Shown here piece by piece: positions 24,878 through 32,871 of a stretch of DNA of 47,166 bases. Location: positions 1 to 47,166 of the forward strand of contig CAYVMP010000003.1 in NCBI GenBank assembly GCA_964452635.1. Direction: 5' to 3'. Under the pieces are notes generated by a model, which did no database searches, had not been told where the DNA came from, and saw nothing but the letters and a program-made list of their open reading frames with translations. A program made the position numbers and the translations under genes. How positions within the stretch are numbered: the stretch's first letter is position 1; every line of letters begins with the position of its first letter. This DNA is from CAYVMP01 sp964452635 (lineage in GTDB: Bacteria; Patescibacteriota; Minisyncoccia; Phycocordibacterales; DATDWN01).

Positions 24878-26127
24878 ACCATTTTCATAATATCCTCTGG
24901 TTTTGAACCAACGGGATACAAAACTGGTTGCACTTCTGACCAGTGCTCAATGATAGGTGTGATGAATTTCCACTCAGCGAGAACCTCCTGTGTTGATGTA
25001 AAGACAGTCTGATCACCCTTGATACAATCAATAAGAATTCTCTGGTATGCACGAAGACTATTTTCTGGAGGCACAGTAAATGTGTGATGTGTTCCGTCTA
25101 TAAATCGAACAATGACTTCGATTTTATTTTCATTGAGTGCCTTGCCAGATGTCAGCACACATGGAATACCAGAAAACTCTGGTATATCAACATGAACGCG
25201 GATTGAGAAAAAAGTTTCTGTTTTCGATGCTCGATTCACTCCGGATTCGGTCACATATCCATCGTACTGTCCTCGAACACTTTCTGATATTTCCCGAGCA
25301 CTGAGAGGAATGAGACGTTCGAGCACCTGTGCACGAGCATGTTGGATACTCTGAGCATTCTGTTCTTCCGGAATTTTCATGAGCATGAGTGCAAGCATCT
25401 GAAGCATATGGTTCTGTCCAACATCTGCAAGCGCTCCAACTCCATCATAAAAAGCTCCTCGACTCCCGACGGTCGCACTCTCATAGAGATTAATTTCAAT
25501 ACGTTGTATGTGTGTGTTGTTCCACCGAGAAGAGAGTAGTTTGCTTGAAGTCCTCTCGAGAAGCATACTCTGTAACCCCTGTTTGGCTAAATAATGATCG
25601 ATTCTGAACACCTGTTCTTCCTGAAAAAGACTTCCGAAAAGCCTATCGAGCTCAACTGCAGTATTCAAATCATTACCAAAGGGTTTCTCTACGAGAATAC
25701 GTGCAAACCCGTCCGGTCCGCCACATGGAATCGACAGTCCCGACTGAGAGAGATGCTCTGCGATGAGTGCGTACAACGTCGGTGGCACTGATAGATAGAA
25801 TAGTTTGTTACTACATCCATGATGAAACTCACCATCGAGCTCGACGAGATGATTGCCGAGTTTTGCGTATGATTCTTGGTCATCAAAATCTCCCTGAACA
25901 TACGTGATGAGTGTCAAAAAATCACCAATGAGGTTGTGTCGAGGTAGAGACAGACGAGTCTGTTCTTGGATTTCTTCATGAGAAAACGCTCTGCGCGAAA
26001 ACCCAACAATACGTGTCCGCTCTGGCAGACCGCCATTGATATACAAATCATACAGCGCTGGTAGTATTTTCCGCTGAGCAAGATCACCTGTAATACCAAA
26101 AATGATGATGGTGGTTGGTTCGTTCAT
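24874..26127 (-). CDS. zwf: Glucose-6-phosphate 1-dehydrogenase
   Basis: 417 aa, slightly short for the family (about 480-500). N-terminal nucleotide loop IIIFGITGDLAQRKILPALY, active-site RIDHYLAKQGLQSM (usually RIDHYLGKE), and DVGQNHMLQMLAL containing the catalytic His. It oxidises glucose-6-phosphate to 6-phosphogluconolactone with NADP. The GKE-to-AKQ change keeps the Lys. TATACT lies 7 bp before ATG. No other pentose-phosphate gene is in the window. Confidence 0.93.
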   Translation of the reverse strand: MNEPTTIIIFGITGDLAQRKILPALYDLYINGGLPERTRIVGFSRRAFSHEEIQEQTRLSLPRHNLIGDFLTLITYVQGDFDDQESYAKLGNHLVELDGEFHHGCSNKLFYLSVPPTLYALIAEHLSQSGLSIPCGGPDGFARILVEKPFGNDLNTAVELDRLFGSLFQEEQVFRIDHYLAKQGLQSMLLERTSSKLLSSRWNNTHIQRIEINLYESATVGSRGAFYDGVGALADVGQNHMLQMLALMLMKIPEEQNAQSIQHARAQVLERLIPLSAREISESVRGQYDGYVTESGVNRASKTETFFSIRVHVDIPEFSGIPCVLTSGKALNENKIEVIVRFIDGTHHTFTVPPENSLRAYQRILIDCIKGDQTVFTSTQEVLAEWKFITPIIEHWSEVQPVLYPVGSKPEDIMKMV

Positions 26128-26170
26128 GGAGAGTAGTATACCACAGAGCAGGTATGCTAAAATATGCGCA
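26128..26170. promoter_or_regulatory. Compact divergent promoter region zwf / GT-C gene
   Basis: Only 43 bp separate the two ATGs. TATACT (26140-26135, minus) is 7 bp from zwf ATG; TATGCT (plus, about 26153-26158) is 12 bp from ATG 26171. Both genes are probably leaderless. Confidence 0.65.
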
Positions 26171-27760
26171 ATGAAATCAAAACTTTTTTGGATACTCGCG
26201 GTGTGTCTCTGTGTGTATCTCTCATTATTTTCCGTTCAAAAAATCAACTTGCTCACCGCAGATCTTGGGCGACACATTATGAATGGAAACCTCATCATTC
26301 ACTCAATACAAAACATTCATACATCCGATGTCATCCGTACAAATTTATTTTCCTACACGTATCCATCATTTCCATTTGTAAACCACCACTGGCTCAGCGG
26401 TATCTGTGCGTATATTATATTTACTCTTTTTGGATGGAATGGATTATCCCTCGCATATCTATTCTGTCTTCTTGGTGCGTTTCTCCTTGGGCTGTGCATC
26501 GTACGAGACGATGTCTCTCTCGTCGATATCTGTCTTGGTAGCCTCTTCATTATTCCCCTGATTGCAGACCGTACAGAAATACGTCCCGAAGGAGTGAGTT
26601 ATGCATTCATCATGCTCTATATATTCCTACTCTCATCGTATTCAAAAAATAAAATACACCGCGCAGTCCTCTGGAGTATTCCCGCGACACTCGTCATCTG
26701 GGTCAATATGCATATTTATTTTATTTTCGGAATTTGTATCGTTGGAGCATTTCTCTGCGAAGCACTCATTCGCGAATGGAGGGAAAAAACATTCACACAC
26801 TCAAAACACATCGGAATAATCCTCGGTGCATCACTCATTGCAATACTCATAAACCCATTTGGAATTACTCTTGCACTCTACCCTCTCGCTATTTTTAAAA
26901 ATTACGGATATCTCATTGTTGAAAACCAATCAATCTCATTTCTCGAAAATATACATTTCACTAACCCAAGTTTTCTGTGGTACAAACTCACCGTAGCATA
27001 CATACTGAGCTCAACCGTGATACTTCTCATATACCACTGGAGACGATCGAGTGAGAACACAACCTCCTACACATTTCCATACGCACTCACAGCACTTTCA
27101 TCAGTATTTGCGTTCATTGCATACATGGGTATCCGAAGCATGACCGCATTTGCTCTCGTATCACTCCCACTCTGTATTTACAATCTCCATCATCTCACCT
27201 CACCCATATCACAGAGAATCGACCGAGAAGCACGCAGTGTATTTGCTGTTATTATTTCTATTTTCATCATCATTTTTAGTTCATTTCATTTTTCCAATCG
27301 ACTTCCGTGGAATTCAAATTTCGGAATCGGACTTGTGCCCCGAGCACTCCAGTCCGCCGAGTTTATAAAACAGAACACTATCACCGGACCATTTTTCAAT
27401 AACTACGATATTGGAAGTTATTTTATCTTTAATTTCTTCCCAACAGAAAAAGTATTCGTGGATAATAGACCAGAAGCATACCCAAATACATTTTTCAGTG
27501 ACACGTATATTCCCATGCAGGAAAATACAACTCGATGGAAGGAAGTCCTTGCGGAAGAAAATTTCAATGTGATTTATTTCTACAGACTCGATATGACACC
27601 ATGGGCGCAAACCTTTCTCCTTACACGTATCACTGATCCGGATTGGGCACCTGTATATGTAGATGACTACACCATCATATTCCTGAGAAGAAACGAGAAA
27701 AATAAAAAAATAATTGAACAATTTGAACTTCCAAAATCACTATTTGGAATACAGAAGTAG
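26171..27760 (+). CDS. GT-C-like polytopic membrane protein, 529 aa
   Basis: About 10-12 transmembrane segments. The first loop has LLTADLGRHIMNGNLIIHS, where the acidic residue plus Arg/His motif resembles the D-x-x-R/H first loop of GT-C glycosyltransferases that use lipid-linked sugars. A soluble C-terminal domain follows (FFNNYDIGSYFIFNFF...VFVDNRPEAYP...WKEVLAEENFNVIYF), similar in layout to PMT/ArnT-like or oligosaccharyltransferase-like proteins. The call rests on topology and loop motif. It might glycosylate surface components. Confidence 0.65.
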   Translation: MKSKLFWILAVCLCVYLSLFSVQKINLLTADLGRHIMNGNLIIHSIQNIHTSDVIRTNLFSYTYPSFPFVNHHWLSGICAYIIFTLFGWNGLSLAYLFCLLGAFLLGLCIVRDDVSLVDICLGSLFIIPLIADRTEIRPEGVSYAFIMLYIFLLSSYSKNKIHRAVLWSIPATLVIWVNMHIYFIFGICIVGAFLCEALIREWREKTFTHSKHIGIILGASLIAILINPFGITLALYPLAIFKNYGYLIVENQSISFLENIHFTNPSFLWYKLTVAYILSSTVILLIYHWRRSSENTTSYTFPYALTALSSVFAFIAYMGIRSMTAFALVSLPLCIYNLHHLTSPISQRIDREARSVFAVIISIFIIIFSSFHFSNRLPWNSNFGIGLVPRALQSAEFIKQNTITGPFFNNYDIGSYFIFNFFPTEKVFVDNRPEAYPNTFFSDTYIPMQENTTRWKEVLAEENFNVIYFYRLDMTPWAQTFLLTRITDPDWAPVYVDDYTIIFLRRNEKNKKIIEQFELPKSLFGIQK

Positions 27761-27827
27761 CACATATTATCCACACACATACAGTATTGCATACACGCAC
27801 CTGTGATAAACTATATGTGAACGAATC

Positions 27828-28631
27828 ATGCACCAAAGCAAACACACTCGATATCTCACGTATCCAACTACGCTCCACGAACGAGTGTACTCTGTTTTCC
27901 TCGGTCCACTCATTGCACTCACTGGTGTTGCTCTATTTATTTTTTTCATTCCACATTCATACAGTGTGCCTGAACGGTTTTCATTTGGAACTCTCATTGG
28001 AGCGACATTGTATACATTTTTTCGACTCTGCCTCGCATACGTGTGCGCACTCATAACAGCAATCCCTCTTGCATACATCGCAACAAAGAATAAAACGTTT
28101 GAGAAAATTCTCCTCCCAGTCTTCGACGTACTCGAATCCATTCCCGTACTCGCATTTTTCCCTGTTCTCGTTCTATTTTTCATTCACATTGGTCTTCCAG
28201 ATGTTGCCGCTCTCTCTGTGATTTTCCTTGCGATGCTTTGGAATATAGTATTCGCTATTGTCGGTGGATTCAAAATCATTCCAAAAGATATCATGTACGC
28301 ATCCCATGTATTCAACATACGTGGATGGAATTATGTTCGCTCCGTACTATTACCATCCATATTCCCTCAAATCGTTACCGGCTCGATTCTCGCCTTTGCA
28401 CAGGGATGGAACCTCATCATCGTTGCAGAAATCATTCACACATACATACCACTCGGCACAGAATCCCAAGATTTGTTTGGTATTGGAAGCATCATGGCAA
28501 ACGCAGGAACTCACGGAAACACAACGCTCTTCATTACCTGTCTCGCCATTCTCGTTGCATGCATTGCACTCCTAAACTTTTTCGTCTGGCAGAAACTCAT
28601 GAAATACAGTGAGAAATATAGTTTTGAATAA
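27828..28631 (+). CDS. ABC transporter permease, NitT/TauT (SsuC) family
   Basis: 267 aa, six TM helices. The EAA-like loop IIPKDIMYASHVFNIRGWNYVRSVLLPSIFPQIVTG is typical of BPD_transp_1 permeases of the nitrate/sulfonate/taurine type. It forms an importer with the ATPase 4 bp downstream. No substrate-binding protein gene is adjacent, so substrate and even direction are unproven. The N-terminal 25 residues are extended compared with many homologues. Confidence 0.88.
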   Translation: MHQSKHTRYLTYPTTLHERVYSVFLGPLIALTGVALFIFFIPHSYSVPERFSFGTLIGATLYTFFRLCLAYVCALITAIPLAYIATKNKTFEKILLPVFDVLESIPVLAFFPVLVLFFIHIGLPDVAALSVIFLAMLWNIVFAIVGGFKIIPKDIMYASHVFNIRGWNYVRSVLLPSIFPQIVTGSILAFAQGWNLIIVAEIIHTYIPLGTESQDLFGIGSIMANAGTHGNTTLFITCLAILVACIALLNFFVWQKLMKYSEKYSFE

Positions 28632-28635
28632 ACAT

Positions 28636-29340
28636 ATGATTGTAGAATGCTCACACATAACCAAAATATTTGAACCCGGACACACAGTCGCACTGAGTGA
28701 TGTGAATTTGTCGATTGAACGAGGACAGTTTGTTTCCATTATTGGTCCATCAGGTGGTGGCAAATCAACTGTTCTCAAACTCATTGCAGGTCTCATCGAA
28801 CCAACATCTGGACACATTACTCGACCACAGAGAGTGGGAATGGTCTTCCAAACAGGTGCGCTGTTCCCATGGATGACAGTACTAGAAAATATTATGCTTG
28901 TTCTCACTGCTCATAATATGACACCTGCACACGCAGAGAAAATAGCACGTGTACAAATACACATGATGGGACTCGCAGACATGGTAGATAGATACCCTCG
29001 TGAACTATCCGGCGGACAGCGTCAACGAGTTGGTATTGCACGCGCACTCGCTGTCGATCCACATGTACTCCTGCTCGATGAACCATTTTCAGCTCTCGAT
29101 CCGAAAACGACCGCAGAACTCCACGATGACATTATTAAAATTTGGAAACATACAAAGAAAACAATCATCATGGTCTCTCATTTGATTGAGGAAGCTGTTT
29201 CAGTTTCAGAACGTATTTTTCTTATTAAACATCGACAGTTAGCGGAAACATTTGATATATCACTTCCCTATCCGCGTCGCGAACACACTGAGGGCTTCGC
29301 ATTTGATGTAAACAGAATTCGCAAAGAATTTTTTAAATAG
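28636..29340 (+). CDS. ABC transporter ATP-binding protein, NitT/TauT (SsuB) family
   Basis: 234 aa. Walker A GPSGGGKSTVLKL, Q-loop MVFQTGALFPWMTVLENI, signature LSGGQRQRVGIARALAVDP, Walker B VLLLDEPFSALDP, switch His MVSHLIEEAV. ATG 28636 begins 4 bp after the permease stop, so the pair is translationally linked. Full length for SsuB/TauB-type proteins. Substrate unknown. Confidence 0.93.
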   Translation: MIVECSHITKIFEPGHTVALSDVNLSIERGQFVSIIGPSGGGKSTVLKLIAGLIEPTSGHITRPQRVGMVFQTGALFPWMTVLENIMLVLTAHNMTPAHAEKIARVQIHMMGLADMVDRYPRELSGGQRQRVGIARALAVDPHVLLLDEPFSALDPKTTAELHDDIIKIWKHTKKTIIMVSHLIEEAVSVSERIFLIKHRQLAETFDISLPYPRREHTEGFAFDVNRIRKEFFK

Positions 29341-29345
29341 TCGAA

Positions 29346-29383
29346 AACCCGCGCATCTGTCGCAGAGTGGACACGCGCGGGTT
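29346..29383. terminator. Terminator after the ABC operon
   Basis: AACCCGCGC...GCGCGGGTT, perfect 9-bp GC-rich stem with a 20-nt loop, between convergent genes. Short T-run on the minus strand. Confidence 0.8.
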
Positions 29384-29388
29384 GAAAG

Positions 29389-29583
29389 TCACCGCTGTGG
29401 AATGCTTGGAAGTGCAAATCCAGCGGTCATAGACGATTTACTCGTCGAGAGAATCGTCTGAACGGTATCAAAGAACACCAGAAGGGTGTTCTCGAATCCC
29501 GCAAAAATCTTGGGAACGAGGAACTTGAGCATGATAATTAGCAGTGCAAGTCCCAATACTTTAAAAATACCCATGGTATTCAT
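29389..29583 (-). CDS. Small single-TM protein, about 64 aa
   Basis: One strongly hydrophobic helix (VLGLALLIIMLKFLVPKIFAG), then FENTLLVFFDTVQTIL and a Ser/Thr-rich tail. The start is uncertain: ATG 29583 or 29574 both fit; the frame is open further upstream to 29730. A near-consensus promoter (29756-29784) lies about 170 nt upstream, implying a long leader. Function unknown. Confidence 0.5.
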   Translation of the reverse strand: MNTMGIFKVLGLALLIIMLKFLVPKIFAGFENTLLVFFDTVQTILSTSKSSMTAGFALPSIPQR

Positions 29584-29755
29584 TTCTTGAGAGGTGCTGG
29601 ATACCGTGCCGACAGACACGATACGCTGGCTAATTACCAGACTGCCCCCCTCTTCCCTTGTGACCACATGGATCAAAAGAGAAGAAAAGAGGTTCCACTT
29701 CGTATGTGTGCACACTCGTATGTCATGCACATGTCAATGTTCCACCTACACTCGG

Positions 29756-29784
29756 ATTATATCATGTATTTATAATAAATGCAA
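29756..29784 (-). promoter_or_regulatory. Promoter toward the small TM protein
   Basis: TTGCAT (29784-29779), 17 bp, TATAAT (29761-29756). It is divergent from the promoter of the 19-aa peptide gene. Confidence 0.65.
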
Positions 29785-29810
29785 CAAGTCACCGGCTCAG
29801 TTCTGGGGTA

Positions 29811-29838
29811 TTGACAGATATTTTATACATGATAGGTT
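29811..29838 (+). promoter_or_regulatory. Promoter of the 19-aa peptide gene, extended -10 type
   Basis: TTGACA (29811-29816), 16 bp, TAGGTT (29833-29838) preceded by TGA. The spacer (GATATTTTATACATGA) resembles that of the second tiny-peptide promoter at 32747-32775. Confidence 0.6.
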
Positions 29839-29881
29839 ATTCAAGAATTTGTACACCAAGAAAAAGAAAGGAGGTGATGAC

Positions 29882-29941
29882 ATGGAGGCAATCATCACTT
29901 GGTTCATGAGTCTCATGAGCGTGGACGACCCCCACTACTAG
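29882..29941 (+). CDS. 19-aa peptide gene with perfect Shine-Dalgarno
   Basis: Encodes MEAIITWFMSLMSVDDPHY. AAGGAGGTGA (29868-29877) is a perfect complement of the 16S 3' end, with ideal 7-nt spacing from GGAGG to ATG; it is the strongest SD in the window. The gene has its own promoter and a terminator 7 bp after the stop, so it is a complete miniature transcription unit rather than a leader peptide of a downstream gene. The peptide is hydrophobic with an acidic end. A similar unit (14 aa, sharing LMSV) lies at 32680-32724. Confidence 0.65.
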   Translation: MEAIITWFMSLMSVDDPHY

Positions 29942-29947
29942 TGGGCC

Positions 29948-29978
29948 AAGGGGCACCGACCGATTCGGTGTCCCTTTT
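29948..29978 (+). terminator. Terminator of the 19-aa peptide gene
   Basis: AAGGGGCACCG/CGGTGTCCCTT, 11 bp with one G-U pair, followed by TTTT. Confidence 0.85.
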
Positions 29979-29988
29979 GCATATATCT

Positions 29989-30450
29989 TTATCCATTAAA
30001 GACGTCCTCAAGTGTTTTGATATCAAATTTTTTCATTTTTAAAAATGCCTGTGTTACTCGACGGATTTTCTCAGTATCACCAGAAGACATCATTGTATCC
30101 ATAACAGTTGGAACTACCTGCCATGACAGACCGTATTTATCCTTAAGCCACCCACACTGCTCTGCCTCGGGTATTGCCGATAGTTTACTCCAGTAGTAAT
30201 CAATTTCTTCTTGATTCTCACATCTAATAACAAACGATATCGCCTCATTAAATTTAAACATTGGTCCAGCAGTCATGAGACTCAATTCCTGTCCGTATAT
30301 TTCAAGTGTAGCCATTTCAACCTCTCCCGATGGAGTATCTGAAAGAGTGCCATTGGTTTTGAGTTTTGCCTCTGGAAATACTGATGTATAAAAGTCCGTG
30401 ATTTCTTTTAAATTTTTATCGAACCAAAGAAACGGTGTAATTTTTTTCAT
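29989..30450 (-). CDS. PhnB-like / 3-demethylubiquinone-methyltransferase-like glyoxalase-fold protein
   Basis: 153 aa. MKKITPFLWFDKNLKEITDFYTSVFPEAKL, LSLMTAGPMFKFNEAISFVIRCENQEEIDYYW and QCGWLKDKYGLSWQVVPTVMDTMM are diagnostic of this VOC-superfamily group, frequently mis-annotated as a ubiquinone methyltransferase. Probable small-molecule or metal-binding enzyme of unknown reaction. ATG 30450 is chosen because TACACT lies 6 bp upstream; an ATG two codons earlier falls between the box and this start. Confidence 0.85.
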   Translation of the reverse strand: MKKITPFLWFDKNLKEITDFYTSVFPEAKLKTNGTLSDTPSGEVEMATLEIYGQELSLMTAGPMFKFNEAISFVIRCENQEEIDYYWSKLSAIPEAEQCGWLKDKYGLSWQVVPTVMDTMMSSGDTEKIRRVTQAFLKMKKFDIKTLEDVFNG

Positions 30451-30489
30451 TACCATAGTGTAACAAACAATTGAAATATATAAAGACAT

Positions 30490-30516
30490 CCCCACAGAAT
30501 CATGTGTTCTGTGGGG
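30490..30516. terminator. Terminator after the 117-aa gene
   Basis: CCCCACAGAA-tcatgtg-TTCTGTGGGG, perfect 10-bp stem 6 bp after the 30523 stop. It stands upstream of the next gene's promoter. Confidence 0.75.
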
Positions 30517-30522
30517 AGGCTA

Positions 30523-30876
30523 CTAGTAACAACTGGATGCCAAACCTTCGATTGTATCAGGGTCAAGGGTGTTTGTACCCTTGAGAAAAATTGTTCCTCT
30601 GTCTCCCGAAGGTAGATCAAAGGAAATCATTCCATTATTCGGATCTGAAGGTCGTACTTCCTTTGAAGTTACAGGATAAATGAAATTTCCTCTGCATAAA
30701 TTCCACTTCCCGTTACCACCACCTTTCACTTCTGCGACCCATGATAGAGTAAAAAAGAATATATCCTCGCAAGAAAAAATTTCTGAAATCGGCCCTCGGC
30801 AAGTGTTGCCTCCTTCATTAATCTGCAATTCCCCACCAACGATATCATCCCGACTGAGAAGCTCTTCCCATGTCAT
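30523..30876 (-). CDS. Hypothetical protein, 117 aa, SD-led
   Basis: No family recognised. Beta-rich and Gly-rich (GGELQINEGGNTCRGPISEIF; GGGNGKWNLCRGNFIYPV; GDRGTIFLKGTNTLD), no signal peptide, four Cys. GGAGGT lies about 8 nt before ATG, with a plausible TTGCGT/TATCGT promoter. This is accessory-style expression. Confidence 0.6.
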   Translation of the reverse strand: MTWEELLSRDDIVGGELQINEGGNTCRGPISEIFSCEDIFFFTLSWVAEVKGGGNGKWNLCRGNFIYPVTSKEVRPSDPNNGMISFDLPSGDRGTIFLKGTNTLDPDTIEGLASSCY

Positions 30877-30977
30877 ACGAACTTACCTCCGACAATACGA
30901 TACCATACACAGTCACATACGCAACTCAAATCCTCTGATAGCTATATTCCGAGTATAGGAGTACCATTTCAATACAC

Positions 30978-32018
30978 ATGAAGACAGCTCATTTCTCCCT
31001 ACTTGATGCGGTACGGTTTTTTGCCGCTTTTTGGGTGATGAATTTCCATTATCTCTTTGGACAAACCGGTGATTTAGAGTGGTATCGATACGGCAACCTC
31101 GGGGTGCAACTTTTTTTCATTATCAGTGGTTTTGTGATTGTCCAGTCACTCCATGGAAAAACTCTACGCGAATTTTCCATCAACCGATTCCTCCGTCTTT
31201 TCCCGCTATTTTGGATACTCTGCACAGCTACATACCTCATCACTCTTGCGATACCACATACGAGCACCGTATCGTTTACTGAGTACCTACGCAGTATGAC
31301 AATGTGTGGCGACCTGTTTAATGGAATCGTCGGATACACACGACTCATTGACCCGTCATACTGGACACTCACCGTCGAACTGATTTTCTATATTGGAATT
31401 GGAACATACACATATTTCTTTTCAGAAAAAAATATTCGCTATTTCCTCACTCTCTGGCTCATATGTAGCGCGACTGCGTTTGGAGTAGGTATTGATCACA
31501 ACTTTTACATCAAACTACTTCTCGTACGACATGCGTCATATTTCATATTTGGTGGAGCACTTGCGCTCATCACAACTGGACATGCACAAACTGTGCGTGA
31601 GAAATACACCGATTGGACTCTCCTCTGTGTAAGTGCACTCTATGCAACATACATTCATCCACGAGCACTCGAGCCATACTATACAGTCAACCCACGCGAC
31701 ATACATATTATCACTGCCCTACATATCATCTTTTTTATTGGAGTACCGCTACTCGTGTACGCATCTCGATATGTAACACACACACGAACTATCCGTATAC
31801 TCACTATACTCGGTGGCATCACGTACCCTCTCTATCTCCTCCACCAAAAAATAGGAAATGCAACGATAAACTATTTGGTCGCACATACCAACATATCATG
31901 GTCTCACCTTTCAATCGGTTTTGAAGTAGTCATTATCTGTATCGCGTACGGTGTGTATGTGCAGGATGAAAAGTTGCGCCGATGGTTACGAGAAAAGTTG
32001 TTTACAAAAAAAATATAA
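30978..32018 (+). CDS. Membrane acyltransferase, OafA/YrhL (acyltransferase 3) family
   Basis: 346 aa, about 10 TM helices. The N-terminus FSLLDAVRFFAAFWVMNFHYLFGQ carries the conserved R and H of the family, with NLGVQLFFIISGFVIVQSL and NRFLRLFPLFWI following. Such enzymes O-acetylate surface polysaccharides or peptidoglycan using acyl-CoA. No SGNH domain is fused. A hairpin terminator follows. Confidence 0.92.
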   Translation: MKTAHFSLLDAVRFFAAFWVMNFHYLFGQTGDLEWYRYGNLGVQLFFIISGFVIVQSLHGKTLREFSINRFLRLFPLFWILCTATYLITLAIPHTSTVSFTEYLRSMTMCGDLFNGIVGYTRLIDPSYWTLTVELIFYIGIGTYTYFFSEKNIRYFLTLWLICSATAFGVGIDHNFYIKLLLVRHASYFIFGGALALITTGHAQTVREKYTDWTLLCVSALYATYIHPRALEPYYTVNPRDIHIITALHIIFFIGVPLLVYASRYVTHTRTIRILTILGGITYPLYLLHQKIGNATINYLVAHTNISWSHLSIGFEVVIICIAYGVYVQDEKLRRWLREKLFTKKI

Positions 32019-32023
32019 CGAAA

Positions 32024-32057
32024 AAGCCGCAGGAATTTAAAATAAATCCTACGACTT
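32024..32057. terminator. Terminator after the acyltransferase gene
   Basis: AAGCCGCAGGA paired with TCCTACGACTT (two G-U pairs), followed by TGCATTTT. Confidence 0.65.
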
Positions 32058-32126
32058 GCATTTTGATAGAATAATTATATAAAAATAATAATCTATCTTT
32101 AAGTTGCGCTACAATATAGGATTGTC

Positions 32127-32513
32127 TTAGTCTGTTGTCAGACTATCGATTACTACTTTGGCCACCTCTTCGTCTAAAGCAACAAATCTGTTGTTCCTCA
32201 GACTTAAAATTTGCCCGAAAACGGAAAATTCAAAAGAATATGGGCACGCCTTTCTTAGGAACAGCGTATCTTTCGTGATGATAGACACCTGCCCTGTAAT
32301 GACTGGTTCAGGAGTTGCACTCTCACTGTCCTCATCAGTCGAATGACAGTTATATACAAGCCTCCACATTATTATCTCGTCCGGAAGAAGAGTAAGAGAT
32401 TCTTCGATCTCTCTTGCTGTCTTTGACCAGACTTCGTGCAAGGTTTTCCCTATGGTAAAGGTCTCCAATAGAGAATTAGGTGCGGTGCGTAATTCAAACG
32501 CTGTGTTTCTCAT
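32127..32513 (-). CDS. Hypothetical protein, 128 aa
   Basis: Unrecognised cytoplasmic protein: helix-rich first half (TIGKTLHEVWSKTAREIEESL), then strands (ITGQVSIITKDTLFLRK; GQILSLRNNRFVALDEEV). ATG 32513 is chosen because TATCTA lies about 8 bp upstream and earlier in-frame sequence is promoter-like. Convergent with the acyltransferase gene. Confidence 0.55.
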   Translation of the reverse strand: MRNTAFELRTAPNSLLETFTIGKTLHEVWSKTAREIEESLTLLPDEIIMWRLVYNCHSTDEDSESATPEPVITGQVSIITKDTLFLRKACPYSFEFSVFGQILSLRNNRFVALDEEVAKVVIDSLTTD

Positions 32514-32639
32514 TCTGGCTATAGATAACCATATTTTTTTCGAAATTGCAAGGGTAAAAGAGTTAATAATAAATATTCTTGGTAAATATAATAAGTACAA
32601 CCTCCACCGACGATCATGTTTAATTCGAAATACATGAAA

Positions 32640-32666
32640 AGAGCGCCTGCATCGTGCAAGCGCCCT
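32640..32666 (-). terminator. Terminator of the 14-aa peptide gene
   Basis: AGAGCGCCTGC-atcgt-GCAAGCGCCCT (two G-U pairs on the minus-strand transcript) followed by TTTTC. Confidence 0.8.
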
Positions 32667-32679
32667 TGGTTTGTTGAGA

Positions 32680-32724
32680 CTAGTCGCCCCAACAAACAGA
32701 CATCAAGGCTTCCCAGAAAGTCAT
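32680..32724 (-). CDS. 14-aa peptide gene with strong Shine-Dalgarno
   Basis: Encodes MTFWEALMSVCWGD. AAGGAG (32737-32732) lies 7 nt before ATG. It has its own promoter (32747-32775) and terminator 13 bp after the stop. Layout, promoter sequence and the LMSV core match the 19-aa unit at 29882. Too short for family assignment. Confidence 0.6.
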   Translation of the reverse strand: MTFWEALMSVCWGD

Positions 32725-32746
32725 TTGTTTTCTCCTTCCAAATATA

Positions 32747-32775
32747 TACCTATCATATACTAAAATATATGTCAA
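32747..32775 (-). promoter_or_regulatory. Promoter of the 14-aa peptide gene, extended -10 type
   Basis: TTGACA (32775-32770), 17 bp, TAGGTA (32752-32747) preceded by TGA; spacer TATATTTTAGTATATGA. Close to the 29811 promoter over -35, spacer and -10. Confidence 0.65.
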
Positions 32776-32830
32776 GCAAACCATACAATTGACATATACA
32801 ATTTAATATGATTTTATATAAAAGGAAAAC

Positions 32831-32863
32831 ATGCTGGCGAGCAAGACAAGGTACGCAGAATAG
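32831..32863 (+). CDS. 10-aa upstream ORF before the zincin gene
   Basis: ATG-CTG-GCG... to TAG encodes MLASKTRYAE. It is preceded by AAAAGGA (5 nt from ATG), and its stop codon overlaps the SD (TAGGAG) of the zincin gene 9 bp downstream. It could couple translation of the two; alternatively it is fortuitous. Confidence 0.4.
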   Translation: MLASKTRYAE

Positions 32864-32871
32864 GAGTTTGT

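Noticed and set aside
29989..30450. Ubiquinone biosynthesis methyltransferase
   Set aside because: The family name is a legacy annotation. The sequence has a glyoxalase/VOC fold and no SAM-binding motif.
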